DNA from: Sipunculus nudus
Lineage: Eukaryota > Annelida > Sipuncula > Golfingiida > Sipunculidae
NCBI GenBank assembly: GCA_026874595.1
Contig: CM049319.1
Coordinates: 58,224,917-58,288,916, forward strand
Direction: 5' to 3'
Length of the DNA: 64,000 nucleotides
Both the position numbers and the translations under genes were made by a program. This document shows, one piece after another, positions 1 through 11,470 of the stretch; the first letter of the stretch is position 1, and each line of letters opens with the position of its first letter. The notes under the pieces were generated by a model that was given only the letters and a program-made list of their open reading frames with translations, was not told the origin of the DNA and did no database searches.

Positions 1-712
1 GTCATGAATATTTCTATTTTTCATGAAATTTTCTAAGTTTAGGAGCCGTAAAATGGTCAAAAGTAGGTCAATCGGGACGAAACGTGAACTTGATCTGTAA
101 CTGGTCTATATCTGCCCCCAACACCAAAAATCAGGCCAAAATCTGCAGGCACTGCGAAAAAAGTCCGTACATGTGTATCTGTCATGAATATTTCCATTTT
201 TCATGAAAATTTCTAAGTTTAGGAGCTGTAAAATGGTCAAAAGTAGGTCAACCGGGACGAAACACGAACTCGATCTGTACGTCGTCTATATCTGTCCACA
301 CACCAAAAATCAGGCCAATATCTGCAGACACTGCGAAAAAAAGTCCGTACATGTGTATTTGTCATGAAATTTCATATTTTTTATGAAATTTTCTATGTTC
401 AGGAGCCGTAAAACTGTCAAAAGAAGGTCAACCAGGACGAAACCCAAACTCAATCTGTAACTGGTCTATATCTGCTTACACACCAAAAATCAGGCCAATA
501 TCTGCAGGCATTGCGAAAAAAAGTCCGTACATGTGTATCTGTCATGAATATTTCTATTTTTCATGAAAATTTCTAAGTTTAGGAGCCGTAAAACGGTCAA
601 AAATAGGTCAACCGGGACGAAACGCGAACTCGATCTGTAACTTGGGTATATCTGCCCACACACCAAAAATCAGGCCAATATCTGCAGGCATTGCGAAAAA
701 AAGTCTGTACAA
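1..712. repeat. 180-bp tandem repeat, four copies
   Basis: The period is exactly 180 bp. Shared landmarks in each unit are 'aggagc.gtaaaa' about 40 bp in, 'ggacgaaac' near 75 bp, and 'caccaaaaatcaggccaa' near 122 bp. Copies differ by scattered substitutions and 1-bp indels. The length is close to satellite-like cores described in bivalve pearl elements, but identity with any known satellite is untested. Confidence 0.9.
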
Positions 713-797
713 CTGTTTGATTTCGGAATGACGGAAGGACGGAATGACGGACATGGGTAAAACTATATGCCCCGGCCACTTTGTGGCGGGGGCATAA
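1..797 (-). mobile_element. Family E element: 180-bp tandem repeats plus tail hairpin
   Basis: Four copies of a unit starting gtcatgaatattt begin at 1, 181, 361 and 541, an exact 180-bp period; the last decays near 710. The array runs off the left edge. After it come ggaatgacggaaggacgg-type repeats and a strong hairpin at 766-796 (TATGCCCC ... GGGGCATA with inner GCCAC/GTGGC), then an A-run. The order tandem core, (GGAC)-like stretch, hairpin, A-run matches the right ends of the other element families here. The left end is not in the window, so membership is inferred. It joins the headless family B copy at about 793-797. The short open frames are repeat shadows. Confidence 0.7.
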
Positions 798-3340
798 AAA
801 AATATGATTTAGAAATGAGGCACATGCTTGTTTTGTGTGGAAATAAATATAAGCTGTATTATGAGTTGTGGGTGTTTAGCTTATGTATGATTTTGATAGT
901 ATCTTTGGAGACAGGGAAGAGGATTGATTTCATTTATTTTATTAACAAATGGAGTGCTATTGTCACACAGATTTTGACTTGGCGATATAACTTATAAGCA
1001 GAACATATAATATAATATATTAAATATAATTACAAATTGTCCCAAATATAATTTTTATTAAAAATAATAAGAGAATCATATGATTTTTTAAAATAAAATA
1101 CAACTGAATTGATTATTAAAATAATATCAAAGAATATATTCATGAATGCATTCATGAATACATTTTGAAAGCATTTGCACTGGTATTCATATACTTTCAT
1201 TTTTACCTGAATTCCCATTCTTATGCAAGAAATTTTATAATGGAGTTCATATTCATATTCGTATTCAAATACATTTGCAAAGTGTACGCACCATGTCAGG
1301 TATTTATTCAGTTTTCACCAAACAATGATGTTGAGAATCCAGAATATACAAAATTCACACATTTAAATAATGATCAAAAGTAACTGGTTTTATGGCTTTT
1401 ATTCATATTAAAAAAATAAATGTAATATATTCATTTAGGACTAATTTCACATCAATGTACACACTAGACACAGTAGGAATCTAGATTAATATTATCAACT
1501 GCATCTTTGTCTATCATTAATTTCCTTCATATGATCCCTAATGATTAGTAATGAATAATATGATTTATTTTTTTATCATAAAAATTGAACTGAAAAATAC
1601 CATAGGTGACTGCATGTTGTTATTTGGAATACGTGACATTCTATCAATCGATACAAGATTTTTATATCATCAGTAACTGCAAGTTAATTTCCTGTTATTA
1701 TCAACTAACAAATTCCTTTTCCATTTATCTTAATTTGTTATTAAAAACCAATAAAAATTTATTAATTTATTGTTTATTGTTATGTTGTTAGTTAAAACTA
1801 CTAGATGAGTTGGGTTGGACACCTGGATCAACTGTGGCTGGCCATAAGCTGCCTGGCTCCCCAAGTGTATGCCTACTGTCAAGCGTGCATAATTTGATGA
1901 AAGGTCAACAAGGTCAACATACAGGTGACTCAAGAGGGGCTGGGGAGAGCTAAGGTCTGACATGGTCTCATAAAAACATTAATAAAAGCTACTTTCTTTT
2001 GCCAATTTCTTTCAGCTTTCTAAACTAAAAAGCTGAAATCCTTATGTGTGCATGATATGAAAATTATATCAACAGTGCTCACAGGAAACAAACGTGCCAT
2101 GGTCAAAGTTTGGCAAAATTTAAGGTACTAATTTTATATTTATACTAATAACTTATAAAATTTGAAAAATTCAGAACTAATTTTGGGTATTCAATTGGAT
2201 CTTGATAAAATAATGTTACATCCCTGACAAAAAATCTCTAGCTTCAGCAATCCTCTTGTTACAGGAGTAAATATATTTCTTGATTTTTTACAAAGTGCAT
2301 TATGTTTGGGCCCATAACTTAAAACAATTACGCAATACTGACAACATTTCTGGCATATGCATAGAGAATGTATAGAAAAATATGTATATTATATATGATT
2401 AAAGTCAGATCAGTGGTTTTGATATTAGGCAGTCTTGAAGTGTAACAATGGGTTTTTAATGGAAAAATGAAGTTTTTCATTAATACCTCGAAGGTATTAA
2501 GTCCTAGTTGACCAAATTCTTGGCATGGTAGGGGATTTTGGTGACATCTAATTGTATGCCAAATTTTAGGAACTGAGAGCTGAAGCTCCTGAGCTGAGCT
2601 CTTGCAAACTGCATAACACTAGCCTGATGTAAACAATATGTTACATGGTGCTTGAAAACTTGAATAAAATCTACAGTTTTTGATCAACTGGTTTCAAATT
2701 TTTGGTGTTAACAGACAAAATGCTAACAAAAACATGCTGTGAAAATTAAATCCCCAGTATTTACAGGAAAAAAAGTGCCTTGGTCAAAGTTGGGCAAAAT
2801 TTAAGGTACCAATTTTTTATTTTTGTTAATATTTCAAAAAATTTTAAAGATTTTGATCTAATTTTGGGTATACAATTGAATTTTGATTAATTAAAGATAT
2901 ATTACTGGAAAAAAAGTCCATAGCTTTAACAAGTTTTGTGTAAAGTGATCAAATATCTTTCCTGATTTTTTACAAAATGCATTATGTTTGGGCCCATAAC
3001 TTTTTTAAATTATACAATACAGACATAATTTCTGGCATGTACATAGGAACTATATAGGGGAATATTTATGATAAATATGAGGAAAAACAGATGAGTAGTT
3101 TTGATTTTAGGGAGTCCTGAAGTGTGAAAATAAGTTTTTAATAAAAAATTGAGGAACAAAGTCGCAAAGACCCAGTTTTCGGTTTGGTAGGAGATCTTGG
3201 TGACATCTAACATTATGCCAAATTTTGGATTCCTAGGTCTTACGGATTCAAAACATCTATGGACGGACAGACTGACAGACGGACGACGGACAATGGACCA
3301 CGACTATAGCTCAGATGACTTATAGTCAGCTGAGCTAAAA
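797..3340 (-). mobile_element. Family B element copy, head missing
   Basis: From about 797 the sequence matches 47495-49658 almost base for base in order, including short frames with the string KRIDFIYFINKW in both copies. It ends in the family B tail: a gacggac stretch, ctatagctcag, then GTCAGCTGAGC at 3325-3335 and an A-run. The head seen in the sister copy (47457-47492, with GACCTATGGGTC and GCTCAGCTG) is absent. The family E tail directly abuts instead. Copy-specific sequence of about 440 bp (about 1437-1878) is absent from the sister copy. The core holds two diverged units of about 690 bp, starting near 2040 and 2730, each with cgtgcca-tggtcaaag and 'gtttgggcccataactt'. The conserved short frames are probably fortuitous, since the matching non-coding DNA is as similar. 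Confidence 0.8.
1437..1878. other. About 440-bp insertion/deletion difference between two family B copies
   Basis: The flanks at 1380-1436 and from 1879 (aagcgtgcataatttgatga) are nearly contiguous in the sister copy near 48150-48165. The intervening sequence here has no terminal repeat or target duplication I can see. Whether it was inserted here or lost there is not resolved. Confidence 0.65.
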
Positions 3341-3580
3341 ATGGTCTCAACTGTCTTATTTCCAAATGATAAAGAATCCATTAAAGAAAATCATATTGTA
3401 ATGATCCAGACTACCACCAAAATGTTATGGAGTTTTCAGTGGGCAGTAGAATAACACCCTCCAAAAATTTAATCAAAATCATCACATTTTGAATTAAGTT
3501 GCTAACAGACAAACAAGTCAACCAAATAACCATTGAACCAAGATATACATAATAAGTTAATAACCCCTTTCAAAATATAA
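3341..3580. other. Unannotated spacer
   Basis: This is AT-rich sequence between two elements. I see no gene or repeat in it. Confidence 0.5.
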
Positions 3581-5323
3581 CTAGAATACGGGTAGTCGAC
3601 AAGCGACTACGTGTATCCGCCTAAATCAGAGTGGAACGGGTGAAGTGAGGCATGGATTAAGTGGCAAGGGGAAATAGAGTGAAGTGTTGCATATTAGTAT
3701 GGATGTCTGCAGCCAAATTGTGTATGAAGGTTGCCCCCCCTACCACAAAATCCAGAAAGCCGTCCCAGTTGTATACATATGCAAAATTTAAGGCAGATAA
3801 GTCAAACCACTACATGTATATGAGTGATTTTAGCCCGTGGCAGACGATCAGATGGACGCTGAGCAAAAATGGTTGCAGGTGACGGCACCAGTTTTGCGTA
3901 TGATAAAGGGCTATGTGAGAACTATACACATGCAAAACTTTGGCCCTATCGGTCAAACGGTTCCCAAGATATGAGCTTGGATGTCTGCTGCATAAACTAG
4001 AATGCAGGTGGCTCCACCTGTCATAAAATCAAGAGAGCTGTCGGGGATGTATAAACCTGCAAAATTTTAGCCAGATATGTCAAACCACTGCCGAGATATG
4101 AGTGATTTAATCCCATGGCAGACAAACAGACAGGAGCTGTGCAAAAATGGCTGCAGGTGGCGCCACCAGTTTTGCGTATGTTATAAAGCTCTCCAAGGGC
4201 TACATTTGTGCAAAAAAATTTTCCTGATCGGTCAAACGGTTCCCGAGATATGAGCTTGGATGTCTGCAGTGTAAACGTGAATGTAGGTGGCGCCACCTGT
4301 CATAAAATCAGAAAAGCTATCCAGGATGTATACGCATGCCGAATTTCAGGTGAATTAGTCAAGTCACTGCAGAGATATGAGTGATTTTAACCCAAGGCAG
4401 AAGAACAGATGGACACTGTGCAAACATGGTTGCAGGTGGCGCCACCATTTTTTGTGTATGTTATAAAGCTCTCCAAGGGCTACATTTGTGCAAAAAAATT
4501 TTCCCGATCGGTCAAACGGTTCCCGAGATATGAGCTTGGATGTCTGCAGCGTAAACGTGAATGTAGGTGGCGCCACCTGTTACAAAATCAGAAAAGCCAT
4601 CCAGGATGTATACGCATGCCAAATTTCAGGTGAATTAGTCAAGTCACTGCAGAGATATGAGTGATTTTAACCCAAGGCAGACAAACAGATAGACACTGTG
4701 CAAACATGGTTGCAGGTGGCGCCACCATTTTTTGTGTATGTTATAAAGCTCTCCAAGGGCTACATTTGTGCAAAAAAATTTTCCTGATCGGTCAAACTGT
4801 TCCCGAGATATGAGCTTGGATGTCTGCAGCGTAAACGTGAATGTAGGTGGTGCCACCTGTCACAAAATCAGAAAAGCCATCCAGGATGTATACGCATGCC
4901 AAATTTCAGGTGAATTAGTCAAGTCACTGCAGAGATATGAGTGATTTTAACCCAAGGCAGACGAACAGATGGACACTGTGCAAACATGGTTGCAGGTGGC
5001 GCCACCATTTTTTGTGTATGTTATAAAGCTCTCTAAGGGCTACATTTGTGCAAAAAAATTTTCCTGATCCGTCAAACGGTTCCCGAGATATGTGGGTTTA
5101 TGTGTGGAAACAGACGCACAAACAGACGCAGAGCGCAGAGGAAAGGTCAGAGGTCAAAACAAAATCGGGGCGCAGCAGTTCACATGTGACCCGAACATAA
5201 TCCCGGGTTTCGTAAAATTCCGCCCAGCGGTTACGGAGGAGTTCTCCGGAAACCTACGCGGCGGCGGCGGCGGCGTGCAGCTGAAAACATAGTATCCGCA
5301 AAACTCTGTTTTGGCGGATACAA
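3581..5323 (-). mobile_element. Family A rolling-circle-like (HINE/pearl-like) element, copy 1
   Basis: The left end (3' end on the minus strand) is CTAG at 3581-3584, then hairpin GTAGTCG-ACAAG-CGACTAC at 3592-3610, then GTATCCGCC at 3613-3621. The right end carries GTATCCGC at 5292-5299 and the inverted GGCGGATAC at 5313-5321, then AA. The 9-bp motifs at the two ends are exact reverse complements. On the minus strand this is 5' subterminal repeat, core, 3' subterminal repeat, hairpin, CTAG, host T: the DINE-1/HINE layout. The core is a 280-bp tandem array punctuated by GGTGGCGCCACC (starts 4156, 4286, 4435, 4566, 4715, 4995). A gcggcggcggcgg run (about 5260) precedes the right end. It carries no Rep/helicase gene and is non-autonomous. 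Confidence 0.82.
4100..5090. repeat. 280-bp tandem array with GGTGGCGCCACC palindromes
   Basis: Successive palindromes fall at 4156, 4435, 4715, 4995 (spacing 279-280) and, interleaved, at 4286, 4566, 4846 (spacing 280; the last has one change). Each 280-bp unit therefore has two palindromes 130 and 150 bp apart, suggesting an old duplication of a half unit. Units share 'cggttcccgagatatgag' and 'gagatatgagtgatttt'. Adjacent units differ at few positions, which implies recent amplification or homogenisation. The MAPPTFTFTLQTSK-type frames on the minus strand are products of the periodicity. Confidence 0.9.
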
Positions 5324-5820
5324 TTAGTTTTAGTGCATTTTACAATAACAGAACAGTGATATTTTGAACTGAGCTCTGACCTCATTTTATTCCTTTTACA
5401 CAGATCCATCAACATTACTAAAATCCTTTAGCCCATCTGCTACCCCTGTTCCCTTGATCCACACAAGACAAACTTGGCAAACAAATCTGCATCAATTGAA
5501 AACAAGTGAACCATGGGTCATGACGCTCAGCTGCCATGCATGACCTGTGACATCATGGACTGAGATTCACAACTTCCAGTCAAATTTTGAAGAACCAATT
5601 TGCCAATTTGTTGAAAATTTTCTATGACAACAGAAATATATATCACTTATATCTGGTTAAAACACAGTGAATTGATGGTCTGAGGAAAATGCATGATTGT
5701 TAAGCTATCAGGAACTATTCCAACAGCTTGCTTGAAACCTGTCAGTCTCATAAGGAACTTCACAAAGGGCAAATATAAGATCAAAATATGTAGCAAAAAT
5801 CAAGGAAATACATGCCAGAA

Positions 5821-7158
5821 CTAGAATACGGGTAGTCGACAAGCGACTACGTGTATATGCCTAAATCAGAGTGGAACTGGTGAAGTGAGGCATGGATTGA
5901 GTGGCAAGGGGAAATAGAGTGAAGTGTTGCATATTAGCATGGATGTCTGCAGCCCCATTGTGTATGTAGGTTGCGCCACCTACCACAAAATCCATAAAGC
6001 TGTCCAAGTTGTATACATATGCAAAATTTAAGGCAGATAAGTCAAACCACTACATATATATGAGTGATTTTTGCCCTTGGCAGACAAACAGATGGACGCT
6101 GTGCAAAAATGGCTGCAGGTGGTGCCACCAGTTTTGCGTATGATAAAGAGCTATGTGAGAACTATACACATGCAAAACTTTGGCCCAATCGGTCAAAAGG
6201 TTCCCAAGATATGAGCTTGGATATCTGCTGCATAAATGTAGAATGTAGGTGGCGCCACCTGTCATAAAATCAAGAGAGCGGTCGGGGATGTATAAACCTG
6301 CAAAATTTAAGGTAGATATGTCAAACCACTGCAGAGATATGAGTGATTTTATCCCATGGCAGACAAATAGACGGGAGCTGTGCAAAAATTGCTGCAGGTG
6401 GCGCCACCAGTTTTGCGTATGATACAGAGCTATGTGAGATCTATACACATGCAAAATTTTGGCTCAATCGGTCAAACGGTTCCCGAGATATGAGCTTGGA
6501 TGTCTGCAGCGTAAACGTTAATGTAGGTGGCGCCACCTGTCATAAAATCAGAAAAGCTGTCTAGGATGTATACGCATGCCGAATTTTAGGTGAATTAGTC
6601 AAACCACTGCAGAGATACGAGTGATTTTAACCCCAGGCAGATGAACAAATGGACACTGTGCAAACATGGTTGCAGGTGGCGCCACCTTTTGTTGTATATG
6701 TTATAAAGCTATTCCAGGGCTATATTTGTATACGCATGCTGAATTTCAGGTGAATTAGTCAAACCACTGCGGAGATATGAGTGATTTTAACCCAAGGCAT
6801 ACAAACAGATGGACACTGTGCAAACATGGTTGCAGGTGGCGCCACCATTTTTTGTATGTTAAACAGCTCTCCAAGGGCTTCATTTGTGCAAAAAAATTTC
6901 CTGATCGGTCAAACGGTTCCCGAGATATGTTGGTTTATGTGTGGAAACAGACACACAAACTGACGCAGAGTGCAGAAGAAAGGTCAGAGGTCAAAACAAA
7001 ATTGGGGTGCAGCAGTTCACATGTGAACTGAACATAATCCCGGGTTTCGTAAAAATTCTGCCCAGCGGTTATGGAGGAGTTCTCCGGACACCTACGCGGC
7101 GGCAGCGGCGTGCAGCTGAAAACCTAGTATCCGCAAAACTCTGTTTTGGCAGATGCAA
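5821..7158 (-). mobile_element. Family A element, copy 2, nested
   Basis: CTAG is at 5821-5824, followed by the same GTAGTCG-ACAAG-CGACTAC hairpin as copy 1. The right end has GTATCCGC at 7127-7134 and a diverged inverse GGCAGATGC near 7149-7157, then AA. The left subterminal motif has decayed to GTGTATATGCC. The core has five perfect GGTGGCGCCACC sites (about 6247, 6397, 6526, 6675, 6835) in units related to copy 1. It sits inside the inferred family B element. Confidence 0.8.
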
Positions 7159-8155
7159 TTATTGAGAAACAGGTGCTTCTGTATGAATTTTTATTCAATA
7201 CAAGCCAATTGTATTGCACTTTTATAAATGATGGTAATATTTATTCAGAAATATTTGACCCAATCCTTTACAAGATTACATAAATATACATCCAACTGCA
7301 TTCACTTTAACTGTTCTTGAGATAATATGATCAAAAGGAATTAAAAGATGGTTGCCTGGTGGCCATATTGGACTTTTGACATGTCTGAAATCAGACAACA
7401 AACATTCTCTAAATCGGATCAAACATTAAAGAAAAAAAACTGAAACTGCACTGAAGAAATAATTTCTATGGTGGCTAACTGGCAGACATAATGGATTTCT
7501 GACAAGTATGACATTTGATATCCCACATTCTCCAATAAGAGACCAAACTTGGGGCAAATTATCCAGTAATGAATGCCCAAAATAATTCAAAAGGCATGTC
7601 CAGGCGCTCATATCAGATTTATAGATATGCAATTGTAAAAAGTGTAAGTCCAATATTTTTTATTATCACTCTGCTTTTCAATGGGGTCAGCAGGGTAGGT
7701 AAACTGCCAAATCTGAAAGAAAAGAAATGCAGAAAGCATGACTAAGGGTCTTGAAATAAAACAAAAAGCCATCCTAAATCAAGGTACACATCCACATATT
7801 ATGAGAACAACCACTTGCTTTTATATGTGGTGATATATATTAAAATATTCAGATATCTAGGAAACTATGTTTATTGCTAGGATTCCATAAAATAAACTGC
7901 AAAATGTTCCCATCATCTTATAAATCAGTAGCTAAACCTTAATACTATTCTCTCATAGTCTTAATGCCTGGCTGAAGCATTCAGACAACAGTGTTTTTGT
8001 TATGAAGTAAGAGGTACTTATCACTGATCCTTATCACTTAATAGGCTGAAACAAAAGGGAGTCATATGTCACCAGTGTCACTCACAATTACAGCCACACA
8101 GGGAGATTACCAGCTGGGGTGGGATGGTTATATATACAAGAAAAATAGAGATGGT

Positions 8156-8219
8156 CTATAAAATAAGTAATTGTGAACATCACTGACCTATAAAATAAGT
8201 AATTGTGAACATCACTGAC
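8156..8219. repeat. 32-bp tandem duplication
   Basis: The sequence beginning ctataaaataagtaattg occurs at 8156 and again at 8188, identical through cactgac. Confidence 0.9.
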
Positions 8220-8499
8220 CTATGACCTTGGCCTTTTGCCCACATATCAACTGGATTTTTTCTAAATGATGGGTAACTACTAACTACTTAAATCTGGTGT
8301 AATTACTTGGCAACCAATGGGTGAATAACTTTGACCTGCAACCTTTTACCTGCTGACCAGCTGACCCTAAAATCAATAAGTTATTTATTCAAGCAAAAAG
8401 ACCCATAAATATGAAGTTTGAGTCAAACTGAGTGATGCATAGATGTGGCATATGTGAAAGACTGAAGGTTTGGGTTGAACAGTTACACTTGAAATATGC

Positions 8500-9060
8500 T
8501 AACAAGCATTTAGAACAATTAAATATTGTGACCTTGACCTTTGACTTTTTGACCTCAACATCAATAGGCTTCTTCCCTTATTGGTAGGTAAGCCATATAT
8601 GACAGATGGAAGGTACAGATTGAAAAGTTTGCCTGAAAATTACTCCATGCAAGAAGTGGGTGCTGTGAACTTGACTTTTGACCTCAAAATCAACAGGTCT
8701 TTTCCCCTGTTGGCAGAGAAGCCATATCCGTGCTGAAAGGTTTGGAATGAAAAGTCTAGCTTGAAATGTGTCCACTACCTTTTCAAAGAAGTGGATCCTG
8801 TGACCCTGACCTTTGACCTTGTGACCTCAAAATCTATAGGATTCTTCTCCAACTTAGTAGGTGAGCTATATGTGAAAGATCAAAGAATTGGGATGAAAGG
8901 GTTGGCTTAAAATGCATCCACAGGCTTTTCAAAGAAGAGGCTCCTGTGACCTTGACCTTTGACCTTTTGACCTAAAAAAAATTATGGTTCTTCCCCTGTT
9001 GGTAGGTGAGCTGTATGTGAAAGATGGAAGGTTTGGGATGAAAATTTTGTCTCAAAGAGT
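8500..9060. repeat. Diverged tandem units with gaccttgacctttgacc
   Basis: At least four units repeat the order 'cctgtgacc.tgacctttgacctt.tgacct', a stretch mentioning 'ggtaggtgagc.atatgtgaaagat', and 'aagg.ttgggatgaaa', at roughly 140-bp spacing. The same unit type forms the core of the family D element at 20700-21550. Confidence 0.8.
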
Positions 9061-9307
9061 TATTTCTGGGGGGTGCAAACACACCCCATAACTTCGAGAA
9101 TATAGGTCACAGTGACCTAATTTCAGGTTTGCAAGGAGATCTTTTTATAACCTCTAAGACTGCATAGGGTTCATGGCCCTAGCCCCTACGGTTACGATTT
9201 GTGCCCTGCTAACGGCCGGACGGCCGGCCGGACGGACAGACGGAAGGACGACGGACAAAGACCCATCGCTATAGCCCAGCATGACTGAAAGTCAGCTGAG
9301 CTAAAAA

Positions 9308-10216
9308 AGAGGAAAATGCTAAATTTTTGGTATCCTACCAGCTTATGAAACAGATATTATTCTCTTTACAGCCTGGTTGACATGTCTCATATATATCGGT
9401 GGTTTATGGCACCCCTAACAAGTGACCATTGTTTATCCTCCTTGGACATGGATATGAAGTAATGTGATGTAACAGTGAAGAAAATGCCAAAGGAGAATAC
9501 AAGTCTCACTGTACACAGGGGTCCACAGCTCTTGATTACTGGTCCCATGAATATGGTTGCCTATTTTGTAAGTAACATCTATTTTGTCATCACTGTTCCA
9601 TGCCATGCCCATTTCATAGATTTGTGTTAAGATGTTGCTACAGAACAGACTAGTTTCTCATAAAATTGTTTTAATTGTTTATAAGAAAATGACATTAGGT
9701 AGGCTTTTATTTCCAAAATAGTTAGTTACGCATTTTCTCCTTCTGTCATTGGAGCAAAACCTTTTGGTGGTCTTCAACTTGCAAAAAAAATCGCAAAATA
9801 ATGGTGGACAAGTTCAGTTAAATTTTATAAATTTAATATAACATATCAAACAGGCATTTAAGGCACTATAGCCTCAAAGTAGTTCCATGACAAAATTTGA
9901 GTGGCACCACCATCAATTATAATATATATTGTAAGCAGTTAAAATGGAGGGTTCCTGTAAACAAACAAAAGACTGAATTATTAGGACTGCAAACTCACTT
10001 TTCTTAATCATGAGTAGCAACCATATTGTAGATTTTCATGAATTCCATGTACTAGATACACCTGGCATTACAACCACCCCTGTTAGGGACCACCTTAAAA
10101 CAATGAACCCTTATTACTGGTCCCAGTTCTTTTTCTCAATTTATATATGACCTCCCTTAGACGAGATTTTACTGCACTCTTAATTTAGCTGTTAGGTGGT
10201 GTTATATTTTTCTCAC
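9308..10216 (-). other. PPP1R2: Presumed PPP1R2 intron 3' of the exon
   Basis: This AT-rich stretch lies between the exon's GT donor at 10216-10215 and the family B element ending at 9307. I see no open frame with the acidic or KLHYNE-type residues expected in the next inhibitor-2 exon. No repeat matching elsewhere in the window was noticed. It is inferred to be intron that continues leftward, possibly through the element cluster at 1-9307. Confidence 0.5.
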
Positions 10217-10396
10217 CTTTTGGCAATACTTTCAGGATTAATTGCATCAGCCTTTGAGTCGCACTCCCCCTCCGAATCTTCATACTTGCTGTAAGGTGTC
10301 GGGGGCTCGTCGATCTTCTTGTGGCCATAATCCTTGTCTGCCGGGTGATATGTTGCCAATATGTTCATCTCATCCCATTTTGCATGCTGCTTTTTT
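10217..10396 (-). CDS. PPP1R2: Internal exon of protein phosphatase 1 inhibitor-2
   Basis: This 180-nt exon reads openly on the minus strand for about 60 residues. It contains [19 protein letters not shown] followed by [20 protein letters not shown] and ends ...[12 protein letters not shown]. The first block is the signature core of inhibitor-2, a mostly disordered protein that binds and inhibits the PP1 catalytic subunit. The Thr in the PPTPY context corresponds to the GSK3 site whose phosphorylation relieves inhibition (established for vertebrate I-2). Upstream on the minus strand a pyrimidine-rich tract ends in CAG just before 10396. Downstream the exon ends AAAAG and is followed by GTGAGA (10216-10211). 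Both exon edges fall after the second base of a codon, so the exon is symmetrical. I found neither the first exon (RxxKGILKN-type start) nor the acidic and KLHYNE-type C-terminal exons. The 3' exons probably lie left of the window. GC-rich codons contrast with the AT-rich flanks. An open exon with intact splice sites argues against a processed pseudogene. Confidence 0.93.
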
Positions 10397-10982
10397 CTGT
10401 GGACAAAAATGGAACATGATAACTGTTCAGTACTCTGATGATTTTTTCATCTTATTTTTTACTACATATGGAAGTTTGTTGATAAAGATAAAATTTACAC
10501 TACAGAGCAGTTCTGTATGTATTAGTGGTGGGCCATTAAATCAAATATATCAATGATTGATTGTTTTGTCCATAACTGTTTAAATCCTTTGCATTTTTGT
10601 ATAATCGATCATTAATTATTTTGTATGCACATCCAAAGATGTCATATTATCCTGATACTATATTCTTATTTTGTCAGAGTTGTAAGACAGACTGCTCTTA
10701 ACAGGAAACAGCATGAAAACCTAGACTTGTCCAACAAAGTGTCAACAACCCAGCCATTAACCATTAACCTCAAAACCTTTTAGTGATGTACAAGTTGGAG
10801 AGATTTTTCTCAGTTAATATTTTAGGTATAATTCTAAAAAGAATATTCCCCAGTTATATAAATGAATCATTAAAGAATCAATTAATAATTAATCACCAGT
10901 TGTTTTATATCTGTCAGTCATCAGACATGACTTTACAACCGATTCCTACCACTAGTTTGTAATTATTTATGTATGTAACATT

Positions 10983-11044
<62 letters not shown>
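10983..11044. repeat. AT microsatellite
   Basis: A nearly pure (AT)n run lies within the presumed PPP1R2 intron. Confidence 0.95.
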
Positions 11045-11329
11045 TATTCTCTGATTACCCTCCACTTGGATTTGCCTGCTAATAAGTACCCCTGGAAAAG
11101 TGGCAAAAAGTACCGACAATTGTGATATGATGACAAGTGCTGGAGTCCCTGCCCTTGATACTGATATTACAATATTTTTTTTTTATAAGGATATGTCCAT
11201 AGCCTGTTGGTGGCACTGTCTATCAAATGAGGATGAAGGTATTCATATGATAAGGATGATATGTTATTATTCAGCATTCTGGATTTCAGGTTTTGTATGC
11301 ACGGGGTTAGGAATAATCCAGAAGTCATA

Positions 11330-11470
11330 ACCTGTCATTAAGACATAAGAAGGAATCTCTGAGGTTCTAGCGAGATTTCACCATTATGCCATTGTTCAAG
11401 GCACTGGTGGGGTTTGAACCAGGGACCTTCACCTCCAAAGTTCAACGCCTTAACCACTTGGCTACTGGCT
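11330..11470 (-). repeat. tRNA-derived SINE-like sequence (Ser/Leu-type head)
   Basis: On the minus strand an A-box-like AGCCAAGTGGTTAAGG (11463-11448) is followed by GCGTTGAACT and a canonical B box GGTTCAAACCC (11420-11410) ending ACCAGTGCC. Box spacing suits a tRNA with a long variable arm. I could not fold a full cloverleaf with a convincing anticodon stem. The sequence continues into AT-rich DNA. A tRNA-derived SINE or tRNA pseudogene fits better than a functional tRNA. Confidence 0.65.

Larger units (their letters stand above)
5501..9307 (-). mobile_element. Family B element with tgacctttgacc core, interrupted by a family A element
   Basis: A family B head lies at 5501-5533 (aacaagtga, ccatgggtca, GACGCTCAGCTG). 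A family B tail lies at 9220-9307: a gacggac stretch, 'atcgctatagcccagc', then GTCAGCTGAGC at 9291-9301 and an A-run. The only complete insertion between them is the family A copy at 5821-7158. I infer one element of about 2.5 kb split by A. Its core (about 8320-9060) carries diverged units built on 'gaccttgacctttgacctt', unlike the cores of other B copies. A 32-bp duplication sits at 8156-8219. Pairing of this head with this tail is inference; two partial elements remain possible. Confidence 0.6.

Noticed and set aside
1-712. CRISPR-like regular repeats
   Set aside because: These are 180-bp contiguous tandem units with no short repeat/spacer alternation, in a eukaryotic sequence.
767-997. 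Short frame conserved between 767-997 and 47468-47701
   Set aside because: The whole surrounding 2-kb element is equally conserved, including non-coding DNA. No known domain.
4021-4856. Repeated MAPPTFTFTLQTSK frames that could suggest a small gene family
   Set aside because: They recur with the 280-bp monomer and start at the GGTGGCGCCACC palindrome; non-coding positions are equally conserved.
9235-9260. GGAC-rich tracts as independent microsatellites
   Set aside because: They always precede the inverted terminal motif of family B or C, so they are part of the elements rather than separate loci.
11403-11467. Functional tRNA gene
   Set aside because: The boxes are good, but I could not form a convincing anticodon arm and acceptor stem. 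A SINE or tRNA pseudogene is more likely.
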